A stretch of DNA of 64,000 nucleotides, taken from the NCBI GenBank assembly GCA_009767595.1, contig VSDK01001190.1, forward strand, positions 581,854-645,853. Direction: 5' to 3'. The translations under genes and the position numbers were made by a program. The stretch is from Symbiodinium kawagutii. Taxonomy: Eukaryota > Sar > Dinophyceae > Suessiales > Symbiodiniaceae. Shown here in pieces: positions 1 through 12,116 of the stretch. Position 1 is the first letter of the stretch, and each line of letters starts with the position of its first letter. The notes below the pieces were generated by a model. The model did no database searches. It had not been told where the DNA came from and saw only the letters and a list, made by a program, of their open reading frames with translations.

Positions 1-65
1 TCCAACAGGAATGATGATCCAAGGACTGTTAGATCCAAGGTGCTTTTGGATCATCATCCTGTGAC

Positions 66-141
66 TGACCAATGGTTATGTTCACCAAAAAAACAACTTG
101 GATAATGATCCAAGGTAGTTGGTGAACATAACCATTGGTCA
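66..141. repeat. Inverted repeat, 22-bp arms
   Basis: TGACCAATGGTTATGTTCAC plus CA (66-87) is exactly inverted at 120-141, with a 32-bp loop. Just upstream, GATGATCCAA (about 12-21) pairs with TTGGATCATC (about 47-56), so two hairpins follow each other. Confidence 0.85.
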
Positions 142-787
142 CAAGGCTATGAACCAATTATCCGGGGTGCAACCATGGTTGTGGCAGTTGCGAATCACTA
201 CCCATGTACTCTGTGGGATCATCCAGAGAGAAGGGCATGACTCAGCAGTGTCAACCATCCCCAATGATTAAGGGAGGCCGGCAATCACATGATTCTGATA
301 GGAAGGATGGGAAGGCAAATAGCTTTTGATAATGTTCACCAAATTGGGAATGACCTGGCAAATATCTTTGGTGAACAAAGGCATAACAACGATTAATTAA
401 GTAGTACTGGTTGGCAATATTGGCTAGAAGCGAGCAATGCTTGAAAGTCAAAAATAGTTCTGATTACAAACATCAAATGTTGAATGACTACTCAGAATAA
501 TCAAGAAGGCGACGTGTTCCATGGGTATCTTTTTACTCTATTACATCTGTGCTGCTTCCCACTAGTGAAGCACGCAATGACAACCTTTCTTCAGCTACCA
601 CTGATGCGCATGCTTCTGTGCATCAGTCAGTCAGTGCTCCAGTTGACGCCGATGCCTCGACTGGGTCCCTCTACGGGGGGATTCTGAGACGAGAACACGA
701 TGGAGCCGGACTTGAACCCATGGTCGTCAGTCGTCGGGGTCTTTGGCACTTAGGTCTCTTCGGCACCCTCAACTCCGATAAATCTGG

Positions 788-1006
788 TCATGCGGTTGAA
801 AGTGACACTCGGCAGCCAAGCCGAAGCTTCTTGATCTTCAGAAGCAGCATCTGTAGTTCGTCGTCGCCTTTCGCCCTCCGTTCGTCTTGAGCACATTGTC
901 TAAAGATCTGCTTGAAGATGTTGATCGGGAGCGGCTCGTATGCCACGTTCAGAGGACTGTTGGTCTCAGTTGTGGCATGTGGGCCATCTATCAGGCCACA
1001 GGGCAC
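788..1006 (-). CDS. Candidate exon, basic helical segment, unknown protein
   Basis: A 72-codon open frame in a locally GC-richer island. It has no ATG start (first codon GTG), so it could only be an internal exon or fragment. The second half (KQIFRQCAQDERRAKGDD, then LLLKIKKLRL) has the composition of a basic amphipathic helix. No family is recognised. The flanks return quickly to the AACCAT-type background. Chance cannot be excluded. Confidence 0.2.
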   Translation of the reverse strand: MPCGLIDGPHATTETNSPLNVAYEPLPINIFKQIFRQCAQDERRAKGDDELQMLLLKIKKLRLGCRVSLSTA

Positions 1007-3511
1007 TGGTCAAAATCCAATCCACTCGGGCATCACTGAGATCATCTCCATTGGAACGTCGGTATGTTCCGGTGCTTGGAAAAGGGTCCAGTTCAGCCAG
1101 CCAATGAGGAAAAATGAAATTACTGGGTCAAATGGGATTTTTTTTTTCCGAAGGCATATGGGTTCAAATCGCTGACTCGCAGGTGGGAGAAATGGCAGGA
1201 AACCCAAGTGTAAGTAGTCGATCAAATAAAACTGTACCATGATTTACGAGATAGTATCTCCTTTGAACATGATATTAAAATTTACAACAGCAATTAACCT
1301 ACATGCATACCCATTGCCAACCACTACTAGCAACTAAAAATACATCATAAACCATCATCTACCATTCTGGACAGATACTACTATGAACCATCACTTTCAA
1401 CCATCAGCGCCAGTATCTACGGACCAGTGCAACAAACCAACAAACCATCATTAAGAATGATTCACCATAGTCCACAGTAAATCACATCTTTAATCTTTCC
1501 GATATCAGTAACCATATGAAATGGTAAATCTTATCAATATCATCTGCTAATGGTTCAATGTCATCTGTTCAGATTTGTTGAACAATAAGATTTGTTGTAT
1601 CAGTGAATAATGTTGCACATAATCACCGTCTTTTGCAGTGCCAGCTATTGATATGCATGTATAAGGATGGTATTGGCGTGCCGTTTCATATGGGGATTTC
1701 TCAAACCTGAGGAACTCAAAAGATGGTTGGTTCATTATTAGAAATAATTCCTAAAAAATGATTTGGGTCTCTATATTGACAAACAGCCATACCATTAGCT
1801 TGCCATTTCCCAGCACTAGCCATCATTGTCCAGCTCTTGGATGTGCATCTGGGCTAATAACCATGATTATAAACCGTATAACTAGGGTAGCTAAATCAAC
1901 CCCTAGAAACCATGCTTCGAAACCACTTACTAACTGGGGGTGCACATGCAAGCTAGCATGATCAGCACATCCAGCTCTGGTCAAACATGCTCAGCGCCAC
2001 AGGAACTCACCGAAGACCTTGGTAGAGTTCAACCACTGAGAAAATGAAGGACTGCGGAGTTATTGCCTCCAGGGAAATGAAAACTGATAAATAGATAGAT
2101 TTATAGATAGATTCATAGATAGATAGCTAGGTAGGTAGCTAGGCGGATACTCTAGAGAAAAAATGCAATGTAACATACTGAACATGTCGTGTATAAAGTA
2201 GATAATTCATAATTGCAATGCAGTGATCACCATTTCGAATAACTCAATCTAAGCCTAAACCATCAAATGTTGGTCATTATTGGTGATCATCCCCTGCGAG
2301 AAAACATTCATAACCACACTGTATCCGGTTAGTTTCAGCCGATCAAAAATGATCAAACAAATCACTAGCTCATCATGATTGGCTCTTATGCCCTATCATC
2401 AATCATCTTATTAACTTTTGTTCACCATGGTGAATGCTTAAATTTGCCATCAAATTCTATCAACCATTTGTTGTTGCGCCAGAGTTGTTTACTTGTAATT
2501 GCCCTCCTCATCTTAGCCATAAAAAAAAGCGTTACCATGGCTGGAAACAAGTGAGATACCTCTCAACCACTTGCAACAAGTCCTGTGTCTGGCGGCCATC
2601 TAAAATCTGTGGTCACCAAAAACACCAATCTTTGCTGGTTATATAGTTGTAAGAGATCACACCATTTGTCGAAGGTTGAATCAAAGGTTACACCTGTCAT
2701 CGGTAGCCCACCCCCAACATCGCCGGTCGTAAACCGCGGCTATTCCTCTGCTGGCCTGTTGATGGCCCCCAGATGATAGCAACCAACCGTGACCAAGAAC
2801 TATCCATGGTGGGTCCTACTGGTTGGTCAACATTCCTGGCTGGCATTTGAATCACCCTTCTGAAATAAATGCCTGTTATATAATCAACCGAACATCACAA
2901 CTGGCTAATACATATTATTAGCATTATGCTTATTTGTTTCACCAATATCAGCCATCATTGTTATCATCTGAACGTATTGCATACAATCAAAATCTTGAAA
3001 ACCATCACCTAGCTGAGATCAACCGACCTTGTAGGAGGTTAGTAAGCCCTGACAAGAACAAATCTAGCGGGACTTTGCCACTACCCCAGAGAAGACCTAG
3101 CAGCCAAACCGAGTTATTCACACGACGACCGCCCTCACCAGCATAGACCAACCAGCAACCACAAACCATGTATTCGCAGCAAGGTGGTACTAATTGGCTG
3201 ATTCGTATCGTCATAGTCCAGCTGAGAAATCCAATCATCTTCAATGAATTCCGCATTGTTTTTTACAACAACCGAAGGGGCAGTGATTCCACACAAGCTG
3301 ATGAGTCTCTCTTGAAGCTATCGGAAAACACTGATGCTTAGGGGGAAGCACCCTGCAGTTGCCAGTTGCAATGCGGTGGACTATACAACCTTGGCATCCA
3401 AGCGATGGGTCCGAGAGAACAAGATCCATGGCTGAAGAAAAAAGTCCTGCGGGGAAGCAGCTGAGCAAAGCAACTAGTGAAAAGATTGACTGGCTATGAC
3501 CATATATAAAC
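1007..3511. other. Non-coding background, no gene seen
   Basis: AT-rich sequence full of AACCATCA-type words, with the GATA repeat at 2.1 kb. Open frames are short and of biased composition. A GC-richer spot at 3.0-3.2 kb has frames on both strands with nothing recognisable. Confidence 0.6.
2086..2145. repeat. GATA microsatellite
   Basis: Imperfect ATAGATAGATTTATAGATAG units that change into TAGGTAGGTAGC. Confidence 0.85.
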
Positions 3512-3600
3512 TGGTTCGCGGTTTCAACCCCTATGAAAATATTAGTCAACCAACCAATTGTTAAATATCACTAGGAAAAAAATGTTTGAAACCACCAACC
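3512..3600. mobile_element. Family B MITE-like element (diverged)
   Basis: Ends CTGGTTCGCGGTTTCAACCC and ATGTTTGAAACCACCAACC around GTCAACCAACCAATTGTTAA. An open frame on the minus strand crosses its left part, which argues against that frame being coding. Confidence 0.7.
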
Positions 3601-4780
3601 AAATAAAGCATACAACCAAGCAACTGTAAAATGTTGTAGTATGTAAAGAAGGTAAAAGGGTTTTAGCCAAATAGATTAATTACCATACTCCATGCAATGC
3701 AAGTTAACTCTAAGTTGTGTTGGTGTGTGGTGACCAAACCTGTTGTTTATAAACGACATATTTGGTGTTTGTTCTTCGTCATACTTTGCCAAATAGAGCA
3801 TGGTTCTCGTCAAAGAAAAAGACAATATTTACCAATGGTTGCCACCAGCAAAGCCACCACATACTTCAGTGGTATCATACGGTTGTGGGCAAAGATGGTG
3901 GTAACCTCAATCATCCGACTCAAGGAGCCGACGTTGATGCGGCAGAGGCCTCAGAGAGTCGAGGCTTCTTGATGGCCTGCTGTTCAGAGATGACTACTTT
4001 GAGCTTCAGGACGACCTGACTTGCCACCGGTTCAGCCGACGTCCAGCCGCGCGTGCCGTGGGCGTCCGCCTCTTGACACCCTGGATCTCTGCATTGCAAA
4101 TCTGCTTCATGTGCTCCATTTCCTCTCTGGTTATAAGCCATCCCAAACATATTGATCAATCAATCAGCAGGAGAAATGCAAAATGTTTAAAACCACTAAA
4201 CCAATATAGGGGAATGAGCCAACTGTGGATGATGGATTTCAAAAAAAAACACAACTGTCTGTGGGCCAAAACCTGGTACTCCTGGCTGTTCACATCGCTC
4301 AAACACGGACCATGTCCACTTGGAGGCACGCCAGTTAACTTGAGGCATGGTCAAAAGGAGGGGGTGACTTTGGATCCAAGTCAGTCACTCCATTAAGAGC
4401 CGTTGAATTCATCAATCATCCAATTATAGTTGGTAATGGGACATATAGTCACTAGCCATGGGGATGCTAGGTGACCCCCCAAAACGGTGACCCCTGCAGA
4501 AATAGATGGTTCAAAAGCCCTTGCTATATAATGGTTGATGGTGGCTACGAACTCCTTACTACACCCTTATCGTTGGTGGGTGCACCTTTGGCGGGATCAC
4601 GTACAACCCCTACGAAGTGACTTCACCAGCATAGTACTTCAGTAATGGGAAATGATAGGTCCAACCATAGTAATCACGGACTCATCAATTGTAATTCAGG
4701 CATCCAACTGGGTGGATGACCATCCCGCCATGAGAATGGATAAGTCTTGATCCAACTGGTGGTGAATGTTGGGTATGCTG

Positions 4781-4909
4781 TACAGAGTGGTAGCTCCAGG
4801 GATCGTTAAGTTAGGATAGTTCAATAAGGTAGCTGCTAGTTTTGGTAGATATTACTTTCGTTGAATGGCAAATCTTAACCAACTTGTAACTTTTGGGGGG
4901 TACTCTGTA
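4781..4909. mobile_element. Family D MITE-like element
   Basis: Left end TACAGAGTGGTAGCTCC, right end TTTGGGGGGTACTCTGTA, 129 bp apart overall. Confidence 0.65.
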
Positions 4910-6053
4910 GGGTAACGACAATTCACCACGTTTGACCGCCAATAATCACTCGTTACCACGGCTCACACGATGTGGCGACAACGCAGCTTTCCAGTATCAC
5001 ACTTCATAGCAGCAATAACGAGGAAACAAAAAAAAAGGTTTCCCAATGAAACCACTAGCAAACCTTGCTCGCTTAGTTGCTTGGTTGCTTGCTTGGTTGG
5101 TGCCCGTGACAGCTCCTGTGCATCCCGTACCACGTGCAAGCGAACTGGGGCCGAAGTAAACACCTGGGCGGGGTGGAAGATGTATCAAACTTACGAATGG
5201 GTCATAATAACTGGTTCGGAATGGTTAGGAATGGTTATTATGATAATTTGTTAGAATTGACAATGATAATGATTTTGTATGGAAAACAAATGGTGATGAA
5301 TGGGTAGGATATCTGTTAATAATGGTGATGCTACTGATCAAAAAGTTGCCACACCTTGGAATTGCTGTAGCCTTCAGTACTTGGATAAAGGGGTCCATGA
5401 CTTGGATATTGGCTCAGCAAGGTGGGTGAACTAAAACACTTACAGCCAGAGTGAATGTCACCAGCTACTGAACAGCAGTGGGGACGCATGTCCTGCACAT
5501 AGTGCAAGAACTTGAGGGTCATCAACCATCGACAAATGTGGGATGTCGGATCAACAACGGAAGACCGTCAGAGTATTGACCATGATAAATCGGAGACAGT
5601 AGCTTTACAATCTAATGTAGTTGACATTTTGAGCAGCCTAGTCTAATGCCAGCATTACCGCGGTTGATTGTGATACGAAGACAGCAAAAGCATTCATGAA
5701 GAGCCGCGAATGATTATCTTCTCAGCTAATGAACAAATATACTGTATCAGACTCATGGTCCGGTCAATGAACAGTTTCTGGGAAATCCAGTGCGCCTGTA
5801 GCAATGCTTAAGGCGGTCAAGATCGTTACATGGATTGCGTTGGTTGGGCTGCTTCATAGGAGTATCAGTAGCACAAGCAACCGCAATGGCAACAACAACA
5901 ATCAACACGAGCATCAATAGCAACAACAAACAAAAGATATCGGTCAATGATGGTTAATTAATGACCATGACGATGACCATGGCATATGATGGAAAATGAT
6001 GATGGCTGACATTGGCATATCACTGATAACAATGACCATCATCATGCAGGCAA

Positions 6054-6524
6054 TCAAAGGGGATGCAGCAACCTGGTTTTGCTGCTGCCAGGCCCTTGCT
6101 GCCTGAAACGCAGCTTCCTAGACAGCTTTCCTCTCCCTTTCCACCTTTGCCTCATGGACTTCTTGCTTTGGCCTTTAGTCTTCCAACCTCTTGAGCTTAG
6201 CGTTTCCCACAGCACCTCGTCGAGCAACTCTCCCTCTGTTGCTTGCTCTTCTGAGTTCCTGGGCTCTCTTTCTTTCTCTGGCACTTTCTGAGAGCTTTTT
6301 CAACCATCATCTTTCTCCGTCTCCATCCCACACATAGTGCCAGTTGCTCCGAGCAGAACCTGCCATGGACTACAGTGTCCCCACTGCCAATACACAATGG
6401 ACAAAAACAGCAACTTTCGCTTCAGTTCCTTGGATACCCCTCGAAATGCCAGCAATGATGCCAGTAGTTCACCCACCAATGTGCTCTGCAAATGCAAACT
6501 TCTTGACGTTCTTTGGCTTTCCTC
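6054..6524 (-). pseudogene. Open frame with one internal TGA: gene fragment or decayed exon
   Basis: One minus-strand frame is open from just inside a TGA at 6525-6527 down to about 6054 except for a single TGA at 6300-6302. The part before the stop has hydrophobic and basic stretches (KELKRKLLFLSIVYWQWG). The part after it is highly charged (PEKEREPRNSEEQ, then a basic KSMRQRWKGRGKL region). The frame is the same on both sides, so one nonsense mutation would explain the break. There is no ATG before the second half of the upstream part, so this would be an internal exon. No family is recognised. A chance open frame in a GC-rich island is the alternative. Confidence 0.3.
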
Positions 6525-6879
6525 TCAAAACTTATGGCTACCATTTATGAGCAACCATTGATGCACTGCACAACCAAAATCCAAAATTCAAGTAACAAAA
6601 CCAACAATTCATCAACAATCAAATCAATCATTTATACACAACAAAATCAACAATTACTTGATAAACAATAAAGCAAGTATAACAGCTTTAGACAGCACGT
6701 ATTAGCAAACATGAACGGACCGTTGACGATGCATTCACCAACCATCTAGCTTCTACCACACCCTGATTGTATCAGAGATTGCCCAGCTGCAAAGCCATTT
6801 ATTCAGTCAGAATTTGTTGACCATTCACAAATCAGTCAGTACGCAACTGTGAAATTGGCAATCGAAAACCGGTGGTACA

Positions 6880-7002
6880 TTGCCACTAGCTAGTGGGAAA
6901 TTGATGAATAATTACATCAAGATGTGGTCAAGAATCAACTAAGAGACACATATTGATGTAATCTTTCATCAATTATATCAATTTCCCTCTAGCTAGTGGC
7001 AA
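6880..7002. mobile_element. Hairpin-type element with long inverted repeats
   Basis: TTGCCACTAGCTAG plus GGGAAATTGAT on the left reappears inverted on the right (ATCAATTTCCCTCTAGCTAG, then TGGCAA). Inner ATTACATCAA blocks also pair. It is a single copy here and unlike families A-F. Confidence 0.65.
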
Positions 7003-7479
7003 TAAACCCAAGGTTTTTTCACCCGATTGAAAAAACCAAAGCACACCAACCATTGCTCAACCATAGGCCAAAAACTCACCACACCACCACGAACCATCAA
7101 GATACTCTGGTTTGACTAATGATTATTCACCATTCATTTAACATTCCCTGACCATCCTTAAATGGTCAGCCAAGACCAGTAGTTGCTTGTGGAACCATTC
7201 GTAAAACTGACCATGGTTTGACCAATTAAGCATCAGCTAACAGTCATTTTTGATTTACCAACTTCTGAAACAATAAACCACCAAATTACAATCAATTGAC
7301 CATCAACGAACCTATCACCATCTAACATCATCCAACCAACTGTTGATTCCCCGGCAAACTGCCGCCACAAAGCGTGGTGTCAGCGCCACCATTTGGGGTC
7401 ACTTGGCGTTCCCGACTGTCAAGCATCGGAGGAGAAGAATCCAAACGAACGCACCTTAGCAACGCGAAATGCGAAAGGG

Positions 7480-7790
7480 TTGGTTGGTGAAGGGTTGGTT
7501 TGTGGTCGGTATATGGCAGGCGCATCGTGGGCCAACGGTTGGCCAATGGTTGGTCACATGGTTGGCCAGTGGTTGGTCAAACGGTTGGTCAATGGGTCTT
7601 GGTCCTTTTTTGGTGAACGGTTGGTAAATCGCTAGTGTGAAATACTCGGTGGCTGGTTGTGGGACGTTTGGTGGTTAATGGTTGGTGAATGTTTGGTTGT
7701 TGGTTTGGCATTATTTGGTGAATGGTTGATGAATGGTTGGCGCAGAGTTGGTTGGTTGGAAGATGGTTGACCAATGGGTTGGTGAACAGT
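7480..7790. repeat. TGGTTGGTCAATGGTTGG minisatellite-like array
   Basis: Irregular units of ATGGTTGGTGA, ACGGTTGGTCA and similar on the plus strand, without fixed period. A short GC-rich island (7320-7460) precedes it. Confidence 0.75.
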
Positions 7791-9289
7791 TCTTGATACT
7801 CATTCGGTTGAGGTTTGGGATTTACGGAGCAATATCGTTTTGCGTTTTTTAGCTTCAAAAATGATAGTCTGTAAAAATTGATGCCAGAAAGGGGTCCTGT
7901 TGAACTAAGATCAAGGTGTGGTCCAAAAGTGATTGTCCATGATGACATAATGATGGCGTTCAACCCCTTCATTGCTGAAGTCTTGTCTAGGCTTCAGCTT
8001 AGTCCACACATTTGACAACAATTTATTGGGAAACGAGGTTAAACACATCCAAACCACTCCGCCCACCCCCTACCCCGTGTAGAATCAATTTCAACATCAA
8101 GTGCGAATGAACCATTAAGCAGCCATTATGTAGCCGCAACAAATCATAGTTTTAGAGCCTCATGTTTATTGCAAATGTAATTGTCAATACGACCGTTTTT
8201 GACTACTCTCACCTTTTGGGAAGCCAACATGACTTGAAGATGCGTGGAGACCTTAGGTTTTAATTTCAAGAAACAGCAGGCGCAAACATGTAGTGGGAAC
8301 CCATAGCCAGAACTCATGTCTGCAAGACATTGCTATGCCAAGTTGGATGGGTGGAATCCATCCTCCGGCAGTTTGAAGATTGGGGCGTTCAGGTCATCAT
8401 TGTCCCTTGGGCAATGATAATTTCGAACCTATAATTGGCAGTGAACAATGACGGCGTTGACAACTAGGTGTTGCTAATAATCCTGAATGTATCAAAATGA
8501 AGGATATATCAATCAACAATCAAAGAAAAAAGCAAATGGCTTTTAATTTTAGGTGACACACCTAGTATCATGAGAGATGTTGGTCGCTACTCCGTCACCC
8601 TTTGCAGCTTTTGTAATCCACTGTCCAAGTGTTTGTCGCTTCAAAGACATGATTGCGCTAGCATCTTCAGATCTCCGCAGCGGGTTGGAAGCACAAATGT
8701 TTGAGAAGGCGTGAAATGTTCACAGTATACACTTCGTTGTTGTTGCCGTCGTTGTTGTTTTTACTGTCATTGCTGCTTGTATTTTGTGTGCATTTTTGTT
8801 CGCAACCATTTTCCAGGCGAAAGTCTACGGTCATCATTCCCCTCAATTCTACAGAGAGAGAGAGAGAGACTGGCAAATGTGAACGAACTAATATCCAAAA
8901 CAGGCTGGTCCTATGTGGTGTGACCTAGGCATTGAGTACACAATTTCAGTGTCGCTTCATTTCTGACCCCGGAGGTCAATCCAAAGGCGCGATTGGCCCA
9001 CTTCCAAAAAAAAATACATTGGTGTCTGCGAGCAATTATTCAAACGCTGAAGCAGCGTTCTAGGCCGGACGTATGAGTTCATGGATGGTAAATATGCAAT
9101 ATATGTATCCCTATAATTCCATTTGGGACTGGAACCTGCAGATTGCTTACTCAGGCTCTGAAGTCAATGGACAAAGATAAGTATGCGCAAACCAAATATC
9201 TTTCAGGCCAGACACGCATTTTTTGTTTCATTATTGGAAAAAATGTGCCAGACAACTGTTTCTATTGAATATGAGCAAATATGAGCAAC
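7791..9289. other. Mixed non-coding sequence, no gene seen
   Basis: The AACCAT background is less dense here. Minus 7589-7972 and plus 8701-8928 are open but start in repeat or are rich in Leu/Cys from TTG/TGC runs. I support no feature except the (AG)n at 8.85 kb. Confidence 0.5.
8851..8868. repeat. (AG)n microsatellite
   Basis: About nine AG units. Confidence 0.85.
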
Positions 9290-9760
9290 CATCGGTGCAG
9301 ACGAACGGGGGCAGAGGAAGTGCAGACAAACTCTGAAGTGCAGACAAACTAGTTCGTCTGCAATTGGGGCGCAGACAAAGTGCAGACGAACTTTGGGGCA
9401 CAGACGAAGTGCAGACAAACTGTGGGGGCGCAGACGACGTGCAGACAAACTTTGGGGGTGCAGACAACGAAGTGCAGACAAACTTTCGGGCGCAAACAAG
9501 GTGCAGACGAACTGCAGCTGAACCAGTTCGTCTGCACTTGGGGTTGCAGACGAAGTGCAGACAAACTTTGAGGGCGCAAACGAACTGCAGACAAACTTTC
9601 GGGCGCAGACGAACTGCAGGTGAACCAGTTGGTCTGCACTTGGGGTGGCAGACGAAGTGCAGACAAACTTTGAGGGAGCAAATGAAGTGCAGACAAACTG
9701 CAGGGCGCAAACAAACTGCAGAGGAACTGCGAACGAACTGGTTCATGTGCACTTGAGGGC
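9290..9760. repeat. Minisatellite built on GTGCAGACGAACTTT-like units
   Basis: Dozens of copies of GTGCAGACAAACTTTGGGG and GGGCGCAGACGAA, about 18-30 bp each. Some copies are inverted (GTTCGTCTGCAC at about 9526), and a higher-order repeat of about 105 bp begins AACCAGTT at about 9521 and 9623. Both strands are open over most of it (minus 9231-9908, plus 9364-9756), which reflects the repeat and not a gene. Confidence 0.9.
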
Positions 9761-10434
9761 GCGACTTAGACCAATTAAACCCTGCTTGCACCGGTCCGGA
9801 GAACATTTGATGAATTCCACAATATCCACAATGGAAAATCTTTGAATTTGTCCACCACCAAATCCATCTGAAAGAAGACCGGTGCCCTACAGTCCCAAAA
9901 GTGTTCATTCACACATTTCTTGCGATGCAGCTGTTCTTTTGGATTTTATCGAAGGACGTGACTATTCTCGCAAGCACATGAATCAAGATGGGTCCGTTCT
10001 CTGACTGCTGATAGCTGGAAGCCTTGCGTATTTCCTTGACGCTGTCCTTGCTTGCGAATCAAAAAATTGTGGAAAACAAATTGAGATGACGTTGCGCTTC
10101 ACGCTTCTCATGAAAAGCTTCGCATGAATTGCGAGTCCCTGCAGCAGATCTTGCAAGTGAGTCGTTGGCCGGTGACGCCTGTGCAGTCCTTGCTGCGTGT
10201 TGAAGCACTCATTCGTTTGCGACGATCGCTTGAGATCACCACTTGATAAAGCAACCAATCAGTAGTTGCCCAGGTCCATGCGTGAAAACTATGAATATTA
10301 ACAGAATCTACACACACATTCACATACATATGTTTAAGTATGTTTAATCTTTATTAGAACACCTAATTTGATGAAGGCCTTTAATAGTCCACTGCGTTCT
10401 GTCTTCAGTTGGTCTTCGCTTCTCTTTAATCATC

Positions 10435-10437
<3 letters not shown>

Positions 10438-10482
<45 letters not shown>
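10438..10482 (+). repeat. (CAG)15 microsatellite
   Basis: Fifteen uninterrupted CAG units, followed by GGCGGCAGTAGCAGCAAGG imperfect units. The reverse strand reads poly-Cys or poly-Ala/Leu only because of the repeat. Confidence 0.95.
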
Positions 10483-10483
<1 letters not shown>

Positions 10484-10699
10484 CGGCAGTAGCAGCAAGG
10501 AGTAAGCACGAGCAGCAAGCACCAATCATTGAGCAGCAAGCGCTGTGACCAAGAAAAGTATCTCTCGTGTAGCGCACGGCTGAAAAAAGATTATTTCAAG
10601 AATACTCAGCATTTACAAGATATATAAAATTGAACTCTTACCTGCATGCACGGCCTATTGATACGACTTCTGCAAGCTGATACGACTTAACGCTAGTAG

Positions 10700-10734
10700 T
10701 AGTAGGGAAAAAAACCTTTGAAACCACCAACCAG
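10700..10734. mobile_element. Family B right-end fragment
   Basis: TAGGGAAAAAAACCTTTG then AAACCACCAACCAG matches the family B right end. No left end was found. Confidence 0.5.
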
Positions 10735-11339
10735 TCTACCATTTGGTTGACAAACCACCTACCAACCACCCAACTAGGCTCAACCACCAACCAGTGAACC
10801 ATTCTGAACCACATCCTCTTTGGTGACCATCCTGCCTTGGCTCAGCGCTCGGACGCAACTGCTGTAGGCCGTGGCATCTTTGGAAAGCCGGTGCCTGAGC
10901 GCCGAGCTGGTTCAGCTGATGAATCACCAGTGAATCCAGCAATTTATGATGGATTTCCCTAGGATTTCCCAATAAGATTTGTGGATATTGGATACTAATA
11001 GCGGGCAATTTTCGAGTAATGTTGGTCATCTGCGGTAGTTTCTTATTATGGTCAGCAGTACCGCTTACAATTTTCAGAAAAAAACATGTTAATTACGCCC
11101 ATTTCGATACTGTGAACTCGAACACTTTCGTTTTATCAAAATGAAACTGCATTGCTGAGCTCTTACTGGACCAACCTCGAGCCCGGCTGAACTAACTGAT
11201 TTCTTGAGGTTGCAAACATGAGTTTTGGCTTCCATCCCCGAACACGCGTCTGCACATAGTGTTTCTTTGAAACCCAAAGTCTCAACGGAATCAGTAGTTC
11301 TTGACTCGCTGGTCAGCAGTTCGTGGTAATGGTTGGCCA

Positions 11340-11750
11340 CTACTTAAGTCACTTGGTGGATAGCTCGTGGATGGCTGGTAATTGGTTGGTCAATGGTGGG
11401 TGGATGGTGGTGAATGGTTGGTAAATTGTTGGTGCCCATGGTTGGTGAATGTTTGTTTAGTGATTGGCAAATGGTCAGTCAAGGATTGGCCAAGGTTGGT
11501 CGATGGCTCGTTTACCGTTGGTGGATGGTTGGAATGGTCCCCTGTTGGTTGTTGAATGGTTGCAAAATCGTTGGTGTCAGTGGTTGTGAAATAATTAATT
11601 GGCCTATGGTTGGCCAACGGTTGGTGCATGGTTGATTCACGGTCGGTTAGTGGTTCTTGAATGGTGGGATTATAATTTGCAAGGGGGTAGATGGTTGGCA
11701 AATGGTTGATGGATGGTTGGCCAATGGTTTGTGAATGGCGATTCGCAATT
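11340..11750. repeat. TGGTTGGTGAATGGTTGG minisatellite-like array
   Basis: Same word family as 7480-7790. The minus-strand open frame 11390-11701 is made of ANHxPT-type residues from the repeat and is not counted as a gene. Confidence 0.75.
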
Positions 11751-11773
11751 TAAAAACGACAGTAGTTGGCTTG

Positions 11774-12040
11774 TTACTGGCTGCTTGGGTATAAACTGGG
11801 ACCACAAATGCAATGCCTTCTGAGAAACAGGAGGTTGCCTGTCACGCACGCTCGGAGCCCGCAGCTCTGCAGTGCTTCACGAATATCCAACTGAACTGAT
11901 GGTGAAGTCCCTTGAATCACAGAACCCCCAAAGAAGAACTCTGGCGTAGGAGCGGCTGTCATGATCAACCGCTTCTTGTGGCCCCACAAGCATGCTGAAA
12001 GCATGGCCATCGCAGCAGGAAGCGTGGTCACACATGTCAA
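11774..12040 (-). CDS. Candidate exon, unknown protein
   Basis: An 88-codon open frame starting at TTG (no ATG), in an island of about 350 bp that lacks the AACCAT words seen on both sides. It contains protein-like stretches (APTPEFFFGGSVIQGTSPS). A second minus-strand frame with an ATG at 12114-12116 is open over 11877-12116 and could be the coding one instead. I recognise neither. This is listed because of composition only. Confidence 0.2.
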   Translation of the reverse strand: MTCVTTLPAAMAMLSACLWGHKKRLIMTAAPTPEFFFGGSVIQGTSPSVQLDIREALQSCGLRACVTGNLLFLRRHCICGPSLYPSSQ

Positions 12041-12116
12041 GCATTTGGACCTGCATGGCCATCAAGACATCCCCGTTCTCGTGCTCTTCGTTTAGCAAAC
12101 CACTCTTAAGCACCAT

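Noticed and set aside
690..730. Possible tRNA T-arm (minus strand GGGTTCAAGTCCGG)
   Set aside because: The bases flanking the TTCAAGT loop do not form a five-pair stem, and no D-arm, anticodon arm or acceptor stem could be placed.
5753..5947. Frame starting with a signal-peptide-like hydrophobic run
   Set aside because: The run (LLLLLMLVLIVVVAIAVA) comes from a CAACAA/ATCAAC-rich stretch on the plus strand. The rest has no support.
9231..9908. 225-codon minus-strand frame
   Set aside because: The translation is a direct reading of the minisatellite (LRPxSLSAL-type repeats). The opposite strand is equally open.
10344..10577. Poly-Cys open frame
   Set aside because: It is read through the (CAG)15 repeat on the reverse strand, with no flanking protein-like sequence.
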